Below, piece by piece: positions 55,807 through 64,000 of a stretch of 64,000 nt of DNA. This stretch comes from Pascua guehoae (taxonomy: Eukaryota > Basidiomycota > Tremellomycetes > Trichosporonales > Trichosporonaceae), in assembly GCA_001600415.1 (NCBI GenBank), contig BCJX01000023.1, forward strand, positions 170,256-234,255. The letters are read 5' to 3'. The notes under the pieces were generated by a model. It was not told where the DNA came from and searched no databases. It worked only from the letters and a program-made list of their open reading frames with translations. The first letter of the stretch is position 1. Every line of letters begins with the position of its first letter. A program made the position numbers and the translations under genes.

Positions 55807-57433
55807 ATGGCTGTTGTGCACGAAAGGCAGGAACCAAATACCGAACAGACTGGCCAAGCCGCCGACAACGCCCAATCGAATGAGCAGCCAGCAGCCACAG
55901 GTTCACAGGATGCCAATGCCAATCAAGGCCAAGAATCGGCGGCAGCCGACCCAGCGGCAGCGTCACCGAATGCAGAGACACCCGCAGCCGCGTCGAGCAA
56001 CGGGGCTGCGGCCCAAAGCATCTCACCAGCAAGCAACGCGGCGGCGACAGATGCAGCAGCACCAGCAGCCAGTTCAAACGCACAACCAGCCCAGCCAAGC
56101 GCGGCAGCACCGGGAACAAGCGAAGCTGTCTCCGCATTTCCACAAAGTCCTCCTCCTCTCACGGGGGAGTTTGTGGGCCCGACCGATGCGAATGGCGCGC
56201 CCACAATCACCGGCACGTTCATCCCATCGGATCCATCAGCGTTTGTGTCGGATACCGCTACAAAAGGCGGCATCAAGAAGATGAGCGGAGGCGCGATTGG
56301 TGGCATGGTCGGCGGCATTGTGGGCGGCCTGGCATTTCTCGTCATTGTCTTTGCCCTCTGGCGCAACCGTCGCGGTCGAGGCGAAAAGATTGCACCTCCG
56401 TGAGTGTTACCGCTAACAGTCTCGCATGCGATAGTGGTGGCTGACGAGAGCAGTCCGCCGCGTGACATTTCCGAGTATCGTCCTCCAACTTTCCACAGCA
56501 GGAGGGGATCTGCGCACATGAGTCCCCGGACCAGCACGTACTCGTACGCGAATTGTGAGTATGAGATTGAGATCCGCGTATCATCGAAACACTGTTCGCG
56601 CGCGTTACGCCCCCGCGTGTGCGCCCTTGCAAATGTGTCGCGATCGCACCCCCCGCTGACATTCAGTAAACGCGGTTGGGCGCCCTCCATCGTCCTACAA
56701 TCCCTACTATACATCATACCCCGTGGCAACACCGTCATCGTCCCTACCGTCGCACTCGCCCCCCATGGCGACCTCTGCGGAACCCTCTGGATCACCATCC
56801 TTAGCGTCAACTGGAACGGCCACGAACGGCACTAGCACCCCTGCTGCTGCGCTCACGGGCGGTGGATTACATCGTGACGGCTCGACGACGTCGAGCGGGA
56901 GTGCCACGACCGACACGGATCTCCCACCTGCGGATACCGCGTCCCGCCTACCTCATGCCGTGTCCTTTGACCATTTACGTACTGGGACGCCGCAACCATC
57001 AGACGGAGACTCACGTACCGGATCCGACTCACCTCGCTCTTCGACGCTAGGTCTGCCGCGCATGCCCCGGCACGGCTCGCGCGCGTCAATGGGCTCGCTC
57101 AATGGCTCATTGAAATCGGGCCCGCCAGGCTCCCCGGTTCGGTCCGTCAGTGGTGCACCCCACCGAGGCCGGCCACTCATGCTCACAATGCCTCGACCGC
57201 TGAGCGTCTCGTCGACTGGCTGTGACACGCCCCAGCCCATTCCCTCTCCACGCGCGTCAATGCGGCACTCGTCCTACTACGGTCGTGCGCCAAGCATGTC
57301 GTCGCGCCACAGCATGCCCTTTGGCGAATTTGCCACAGCGCCATCATCTCCGACTTCGCCCCAGTCGATGCGTGCCCACCAGCGGTTTAGCTCGCCGCAC
57401 TTTCAAGAGCGTCCAGCACACGACATGGTCTAA
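55807..57433 (+). CDS. Single-pass membrane protein with disordered outer and inner domains
   Basis: Three exons (55807-56399, 56454-56554, 56667-57433), 486 residues, phases closing. The N-terminal 155 residues are Ala/Gln/Ser/Asn-rich without a signal peptide (start MAVVHERQEPNTEQ). A Gly-rich membrane segment, GGAIGGMVGGIVGGLAFLVI plus VFALW (about residues 159-183), is followed by RNRRGRG, a positive-inside anchor. The inner 290 residues are Ser/Pro/Thr-rich with many SP/TP sites and Tyr-rich patches. The layout resembles fungal wall-stress sensors or Skg6/Axl2-type membrane proteins, but no specific domain is present and the lack of a signal peptide is unusual for those. Function unknown; N-out/C-in topology is inferred from the charges. 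Confidence 0.8.
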
Positions 57434-58455
57434 ATCGCTCGCCCCGCCATAGACTCCCGGCGAGGCCCTCGCGCGACCACGGACGCCCGCCCCCGAACAT
57501 ACTTCGCTCACCTCTCCACGGACCCTCGGCGTTACCACCGCCTCCCCTGCCCTCTCCATTTTCCTCCTATCGATCCCGGACGCTCCACAGGCACTCTCTG
57601 ACAACTGCCTTCGGGTTCTCACGCGTCTCGTACAAACTCAAACCCCATGGACATACCCTGTACCTTGCACACAAAACGGACTCTCAACCATGCCATCATA
57701 TATTGTACATTGTCACCACCCTCGTACGCAGACGGCATCGCATGCTACATACATGGTCGCGGCGGCGGCAGGCAAATGGGCGGGGGGGGGGGCGACTGAG
57801 CGAGGGATGGCTGTGGCCGGTTGTGTGCGTGGTTGGCGGTGAGGTGGTGAACTCTGTGGTAGCTGGTGACTTTCGGGGGTTTACCTGGCATGATGCAGGT
57901 GGCACGCGAGTGGGGTACGACGTGTGGGTGAGAGCCAGAGGGGTGCGTAGAGCGGCGGTTATGGCCGTCCAAAATGGACATGACGGATGACGCAGCTGGC
58001 CGGGCGTCGACCATGTTGCTGGGAGCTCGCAACCGAAGCACTGTAGCACTCTAGCGACTGGTGACGCGCATGCCGCAATGTTGGCATGCTGGCACACGAC
58101 CGCGCATGACGCATCGCACTCTTTCAACCGGCCGTACCTGGCCCCGCACAGCGTGTCAGTGGTAGGTGTACCGGTGTACGCCACGAGTACATACAGCACG
58201 ACTGGCATGCGTCTGCCACTGTCGCACGTCCGAGTCTAATGTCTAAAATACAACACTGCAGCGTACCGGTGCGGCTAGGCACGGTCCTGCGGTGGTAGTG
58301 GTCGGCGCCGTGCTGGCGTGCCAGTGTGATAAATCCTCGAAATCAAAATATAAACACACCTCGAGCGGGATACCGCAGACCAGCCCGGCGCCGCGACGAC
58401 GTGGCTCGCGCAACACACCTGTATGCAAACTTGCTCCCAACCAACGGTCCTCGGC
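57434..58455. other. Convergent spacer, 1.0 kb
   Basis: Between the membrane-protein stop (+) and the LSM-fold gene stop (-). No gene recognised; a 10-bp G run at 57782-57791. Confidence 0.55.
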
Positions 58456-59286
58456 TTAGATGACCGCAGGCGCGGCACGGAGCACAGCCTCGCCGCCATC
58501 AAACGCGACGCCCGCATAGGCCGCCCACAAGTTTGCGTCGCGGGGCGGCATATGGACGCGCGTCACATGTGCCATCTGGACGAGGACGGACGCGAGCTCG
58601 CGCGTGCGCACCAGCCCGCCCGAGCCGTCGCCCCCCGCCGCCCCCGGCGGGTGGTTGGGGAATGTCGGCGCGGCGTGAGCTTCCGCCGAAGCCGACGCAG
58701 TATCGAGCAAACTTCCCGCCTCGACGTCGCCATTGGGCCCCGGAGCCGGCGCACCCCCAAACTCATCCAGATCAACCACCCCCCCGGCCCCGTCCGTATC
58801 GCGCGAGTACGGATAGTAGGTCGCGACATTCACTCCCCGGGGGGTGCGGGGGAGGACGCGCCGCTCGCGCACGCCCGAGAGGAGCAGGGAGGCGTCGGCA
58901 TCGACGGCCATGAGGCGGCCGGTGAGGATGCGGCCGTCGGCGAGGTGGACGACGAGGATGGTGCGCAGGAGCGCAGCGAGGGCGGGGCGGGCGCCGGGCA
59001 TGGGTGGGGTGGGCGCGGGGGTGGGGNNNNNNNNNNNNNNNNNNNNNNNNNNNNNNNNNNNNNNNNNNNNNNNNNNNNNNNNNNNNNNNNNNNNNNNNNN
59101 NNNNNNNNNNNNNNNNNNNNNNNGGGGTTGGGGGGGGTGAGGGTGGGGCGGGAGACGGTGCGAGGGGCCTGGCGGGGGGTGCGGTGGTGCTGGCGGCGCG
59201 TGGGATGGTGGTGGCAGTGGCGGATGGGAGGGGAGGGATGATGCCGACGGCGCTGGCGGGCCCGGTTCGGGGGACGAGCTCGACAT
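58456..59286 (-). CDS. LSM-fold protein, probably LSMD1/Naa38 type; N-terminal gap
   Basis: One exon, nominally 276 residues, with 97 N inside the Pro-rich N-terminal part (59027-59123), so the true length and frame across the gap are unproven. The LSM fold is split: Sm1-like ALLRTILVVHLADGRILTGR with LMAVDADASLLLSGVRERRV, then about 70 residues of insertion, then Sm2-like LVRTRELASVLVQMAHVTRV. The first part resembles LSMD1/Naa38, the small auxiliary subunit of the NatC N-terminal acetyltransferase; the call to that subunit is tentative because other LSM-like families share this core. Starts MSSSSPEPGPPAPSASS and ends RAAPAVI. Confidence 0.7.
   Translation of the reverse strand: MSSSSPEPGPPAPSASSLPSHPPLPPPSHAPPAPPHPPPGPSHRLPPHPHPPQPXXXXXXXXXXXXXXXXXXXXXXXXXXXXXXXXXPTPAPTPPMPGARPALAALLRTILVVHLADGRILTGRLMAVDADASLLLSGVRERRVLPRTPRGVNVATYYPYSRDTDGAGGVVDLDEFGGAPAPGPNGDVEAGSLLDTASASAEAHAAPTFPNHPPGAAGGDGSGGLVRTRELASVLVQMAHVTRVHMPPRDANLWAAYAGVAFDGGEAVLRAAPAVI
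59027..59123. other. Assembly gap (97 N) inside coding sequence
   Basis: Flanked on both sides by GGGGTGGG-type sequence, so a G-rich repeat encoding a Pro/His-rich segment on the minus strand was probably lost. Confidence 1.
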
Positions 59287-59680
59287 GGTGGTCTGGTGAG
59301 GGATGAGTGTGGACGAAAGTTGCAACAAATGTCCAGAGCGTCGCGTTGTGCTCACCTCTGCGCCTCGGCCTGCGTGCTGCGTGCCTGCTATCTCTGGCAG
59401 CGCCTGCCTGCTTGGCGCTCGAGGTTGGGTGCGCTCACGTGATCCACACACCACGTGGCCCAGATCCATTTCCCCCATTAGCAGCCATTAGAAACACATA
59501 TTAATAGCCCTCCCCCATTTTACTCCCGCTAATGAAACACGTCATGACGCGTGCACGCACCCCCCGTGCACGCCAAGGGTCAACTGGTCGACTTGGTCTC
59601 CGAGGTGCACACTTGACCTCCCCATCTACAACAACTTCATCATTGCCTGACAGCACCAACCCCCACACACACCGCCGGCC
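59287..59680. promoter_or_regulatory. Divergent LSM-protein/SEC3 promoter region
   Basis: 394 bp between divergent starts. Contains CACGTG at 59454-59459 and CACGTC/ACGCGT words nearby. No exon recognised. Confidence 0.4.
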
Positions 59681-62600
59681 ATGTCCTTATCGCGCGAGGA
59701 CCCGATCGTGCGCGCAATGACGCGCTCGTTATTCTCGCGCTACGACGAGGACGGCAACCTCGAAGAGAGCCTCGTTGCATATGTCGAGGTCCAGGAGGAG
59801 GACCGCGGCGGGATCAAGGACCGGTGGTTGATGGTTGCGAGTGAGTGTTGGTGGGTGTATGAGTGTGGGGTGCTGGTAGGGGTGTTGGTGGCAGTGTCGT
59901 TGTGGTGGCTGCGTAGCCGACGTCTGTGGTTGCTGTGCGTGGCGACGGAGTGCAGAACGTTGGGCTACCCAGTCGTCTGATCGGATGATCGCCTGCTCCG
60001 CCACTTTATGAATACCGCTACAGATGCGCCCACGCTGTATTGCTGGTCTCTACACGCCCTCCCACCTCGCGTCCAACACGCTAACCCTACAGTGACCAAG
60101 CGCGGCGCATACGTCGTTCACAAGGCCAAGCGCAATGCAAACGGGACATTCTCGCGCGGCAAGACGTGGCAGGCCGACGATCTCCGCGCCGTCGAGCAGA
60201 TGACTGTGAGTCGGCGTGCTCTCACACGACACCATGAACCAGTCCCCCGTAGCCATTGCTAACCCGCAAAGGCAAACGACTTTGCACTCACAATGGCGAC
60301 ACGGGCATACCGGTGGCACGCCATTCGCGACGGTGAAATGTCACACTTTCTGACATCGCTCGTGACCGCGTACCGTTCCAAGAATGGTACGCTGCCCAAG
60401 CTCATCGGCTTTATGTACACGTCCTCGACGGCGCACGAGTCGGCTACCGGATCTGTGGCGTCGTACAATCCGCCGCCGTCGGCGTCAGCGGGCCGCCTGC
60501 CGGTCCGCGCGTCGCCGGGGATGGCCAGCAGTCCCTCGGTCGGGTCGGGCAGCCACGCGGGCTCGGGCTATGGCGGCGGACGGATGGACCGCGGCGGCGA
60601 CGACCTGGTGCCACCACCGCAGCGGTCGGAGCGCAGCGGGTCGTTCTCGAGCATCGACGCCGGGCGGGCACCGAGCATCGTCGAGTCGACGCGCACCGCG
60701 TCCCGTACGGGCAACAGGGAACGGAGCGAGCGCGACCGGTACGAGACTGGAAGTGCCAATGGGTTAGGGCTGGGCCTGGGACGACCGGGCCAGCGCCGAG
60801 GGAGCTCCGACGACCGCGCTCCCACTCAGGACTGGGGCCGGCGGCCGTCCCAGGCGTCGACGACGGCGTCGCAGGCCTTCCAGGCAGATGACGACCCGTA
60901 CGGAGGGATGGCTAGTGAGGAAGTCCTCATCCCTCCACCGCCAGACGAGGTCGCGGTGTCGGTCACTGCGCCACCTCCCGCACTCACTATCGAGGCACCC
61001 GAGATCCACGAAACCCTCGTGTCGCCCCACGAGGACGCGTACGTCACATCGCCCATCGACGTGCGCACCGAGCCCCCGCGCGACGAGCCCGCTGCAGAGT
61101 CCCCCGCGACCTTGTCTCCATCCGGCTTAGCACCACCAGGCTCAAACTCGCTCGGACTAGGACCCCCCGGTGCCACACAGGCGTCCCGTCCACGCTCCCC
61201 GGGCAGCCTCCAGGCCGCCACTGAACCCCACCGCCGCGTCTCCTTTGTGCCCCCGCCCCTCACGACGGCGTACTCGCGCGACGTCCTGCTTACGTCCCGC
61301 ACGGGCCTGCTCGGCGCCGACGTCATGATCACTGGCGACGACGAGGAGGCCAGCGACGCCATCATGGCAAACGTCGAGGAGATGATTGAGGGCTTTGACT
61401 GGACCGCACCGGGGGCAAGTGGCGATCGCGGCAAGGGGAGCGACGCAATTGAAGGGAGGTTGTTGGATGAGCTGGCTGCGCTCGAGTCGGTGAGTGTTGG
61501 CGGTGGCGTGTAGTCACCCGCGAGGAGAGGGTCCAGAGCGTGGAGGACAGCTGTTTGGGCAGAGCCGAGAGGAGACAGCCCCGGAGTATGACCAGGCTGC
61601 GGTCAGCGCCGAGGGAGTGGTCACGCTGGCGAGAGCGTGCACCCCATTACAAGAGGGAACGAGGGGAGACACGACTGAAGAAGAATAGGGCCGTGAATGA
61701 ATACTAACCCCAGGCCAACATTCACGCGTTCCTCGAATCTGATGACCGCATCGACACGATCCTCGCGCACATTGACGAGGCGCTGCTCGAGCTCGACGAC
61801 ATTGACACGCAGCTCCAGGGCTACCGCATGCAGCTGAACGTGGGTCTTGTGCACGGTTGAAGCACTGTACCTCTACTGACGCTACAGTCGGTCAACGACG
61901 ACATTGCCTACATCGAAGGCCAGAACCGCGGTCTGCAGGTCCAGACGTCCAACCAGCACGCGTTGCTGGATGAGATTCGTCAATTGCTGGTGCGTACACT
62001 GGACGCCATGCTGGACCGAGGACACCAGACTAATGCTACAGCAAATCACCGACGTACCCAGGGACGACATTCAGAAACTCTCCCAGGCGAGCCCGTCGAC
62101 GCAGCGTGGCGTCAAGGACCTCGAGCTCGCCGCTACCTCACTCTACAAGGCGCTGCTCGCAAAGCGCGACACGGGTAAGTGGTGGTTTCGAGCGCTGCGC
62201 TCGAGTGCCCCCATGTGCAGTAGCTGACCCGCAGCAAACGAGGTGGCCGCAACCAGCGAGCACATGAAGGAGTACCAGGACGCATGTACCCAGTTTGCGA
62301 CGCGTGTACTGGAGTATCTTGATGTCGCGTACAAACACGAGGTGAGCACAGGTCCCAGCTGGGGCGGCGGTAAACAGTTGTACGGTTGGGCGGAAAGATC
62401 CAGCCCCGAGGTCAGGAGATTCCTGCCTGTGGAGCAGGCATGCCCGCCCGGTGGCCAAAGTCTCCAGAGTTTAGATGATCCTTCCATTACCTGCTGGCTC
62501 TTCTGCCGCAGTGCTGTCCATTAATTCTCTTTGGCAATCGCTAACATACCAGTCGGACAAGACGCTTGCGGCGTTCCGGAAACTCGAGTCCAAGCAGCAC

Positions 62601-64000
62601 CTCACGCCCCATGAGCAGCTGGGGGAGGCACTGATGACGTACGAGGGCCTCATCCTGTTCGTCAAGGACATGGACGAGGAGCGCTACAAGAAGCTCTGCA
62701 TGGTGAGCTGGGCGGCAATCACGGTAACTCAGCTGACGACAGAACTACATTACGACGATCAGCAAGCTGCACCGTGAGGAAATGAAGGAGATGCTGCAGG
62801 CCAACATCCGCGTCCTCATAACTTCAGGGAAGGGTGTGGTGCCTGATGTTTGTGAGTAGCGCAACAGTCCAACCCTCGCTGTGCTGACCGCTCCCAGCAT
62901 TCGCGCGCGCTGCTGCTGCCGCACCAAAACCTACCACAGTCGGTGGTGCCCCTGTGCGGTCCAAGACCATGAAGCGCGGAAACTCGAAGACACCACTCAG
63001 GAGCCGTGACGAGCGCTCGGACAAGGTGACAAGAATGGTGTATGAGGTGAGTTGAGGGTACGAGGACCTGCAATGGTTTATCCTTGCACGCTCGGGAGCA
63101 AATAAATGAGAGCTGACGGTACAAGTTGTACTCTGCTGGTATCAGCGAGGTGGTCAACCAAATTGTCACAGAGGACTCGTTTGTTGGCGCGTTCCTTCAC
63201 CTTGCGGACACCGAGTCGACGTTTGCCGACTACATGGAGCTCGACACATATTTCCGCCGCCAGGCAGCGCGGCACGCAAACAAGGGCCTGAGCGCGAGCC
63301 TGGCGCAGATTACGCGCTCGGCCATGGACCTCATGTTCGGTTTTGTCGATGGCGAGTTTAAGAATTGGATTGAAGCTGCCGTGCAACATAATCCTGCGTG
63401 AGTATTGCGTTAGGGATGTCGTCGCGTTTTAGTGCGAGGGACGTAATCGAGGTGGGCGTGATTGCGAGGGTCGCGTCTAGTGTCGATTGCCATTTCGGCA
63501 GCTGGACACATGATCGGGAGGGCGGAGTTTGGAATGGTGGGCAAAGAACCGAGGTAGATGGTGGAGAACACGCGCCGTGCCTGTTACCACGAAAAAGGAA
63601 ATCCCAACAACCGAGAGTCTGACACGCAGTGCCATCGTTGGAGTTATTGGAACCACCGAGCGGCTGCAGCAGGAAGCCGAGGAGGCCGGGACGTCGCTGT
63701 TCCTCACACAGCTGTTTGACAAGCAGCTCGGTCGGCAGCGGCAGGCATTTGATCTATTTGTGGTACGTTAGGCGCAACGCGCACCGTGTGTTTCTGCCAG
63801 AAATGAGGCTAAACTCGTGTCCAGACTGCACAGGTCAAGACCATTGACAACGCGAGGAACTCGATCAAGCGCAAGCGCGGCGTCTTTTACTTTGTGCGGC
63901 ATTTCCCAGCGTTCGTCGAGCGCATCGAGTGCCAGCTCGCAGACTTTGACGACTTGCCGATCCGCAAACGGGTCAACACCGCGTATGAGCGCGTGGTTGC
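59681..64000 (+). CDS. SEC3: Exocyst complex subunit Sec3 (3' end outside window)
   Basis: Thirteen exons are visible: 59681-59840, 60093-60205, 60272-61489, 61714-61839, 61888-61989, 62042-62174, 62235-62341, 62553-62702, 62743-62851, 62898-63046, 63126-63397, 63630-63762, 63834 onward; about 979 residues, phases closing. The N-terminal PH-like domain (KRGAYVVHKAKRNANGTFSR, DDLRAVEQMTANDFALTMAT, YRWHAIRDGEMSHFLTSLVT) binds PI(4,5)P2 and Rho GTPases. After a 350-residue Ser/Pro linker, the Sec3 coiled coil starts (LLDELAALES, NIHAFLESDDRIDTILAHID) and the helical exocyst body follows (KRKRGVFYFVRHFPAFVERI). Sec3 marks exocytic sites at the bud tip. The stop codon lies beyond the right edge. 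Confidence 0.93.

Noticed and set aside
1..64000. Transposon or viral insertion
   Set aside because: No reverse transcriptase, transposase, integrase or capsid motifs, and no long terminal or inverted repeats were seen on either strand.
20927..64000. Functional clustering of membrane-traffic genes (PEP7, VPS24, SEC3)
   Set aside because: They are separated by unrelated genes in both orientations; three such genes in 64 kb is not unusual.

Overview
The window is nuclear DNA of a GC-rich, intron-dense basidiomycete yeast. Almost every gene has several short introns with GTGAGT, GTGCGT or GTATGT donors. A CTAAC or CTGAC branch point lies only 4 to 12 nt before the acceptor. That architecture, together with the protein sequences, best fits Tremellomycetes, probably Trichosporonales; this placement is inference. 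There are no rRNA genes, no CRISPR array and no recognisable transposon. Sixteen genes are placed with confidence from exon models whose phases close, plus a partial SEC3 and a partial sideroflexin at the two edges and two tRNA genes.

Left part (1-20 kb). A sideroflexin runs off the left edge and diverges from an uncharacterised fungal protein gene across a heptamer minisatellite. Then come a prenylated ubiquitin-fold protein of UBL3/MUB type (+), a SIR2 family deacetylase (-), about 4.2 kb without a recognisable gene, and a large Gln/Asn-rich protein of unknown function (+).

Middle part (20-46 kb). PEP7/rabenosyn with a FYVE finger (-), the tRNA m3C methyltransferase TRM140 (-), mitochondrial IDH1 (+), TIP41 (-), two tRNA-Leu genes with introns (-), eEF1B-gamma (-), the DNA-repair protein NBS1 (-), the ESCRT-III subunit VPS24 (+) and DPM3 (-).

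Right part (46-64 kb). Four small genes each encode a single Myb/SANT-like repeat (one -, three +) and share intron positions. They are followed by about 3.9 kb without a recognised gene, a single-pass membrane protein (+), an LSM-fold protein (-) and the exocyst subunit SEC3 (+), cut by the right edge.

Most genes are unrelated housekeeping functions; PEP7, VPS24 and SEC3 all act in membrane traffic but are not adjacent. The unusual features are the tandem Myb-like family, micro-exons of 7, 15 and 19 nt, introns filled with minisatellites or very long C/G homopolymers, a telomere-like interstitial tract, and a cluster of CACGTG boxes. Assembly gaps (N) occur at 15071, 25649-25880, 44359-44368 and 59027-59123, some next to G runs.
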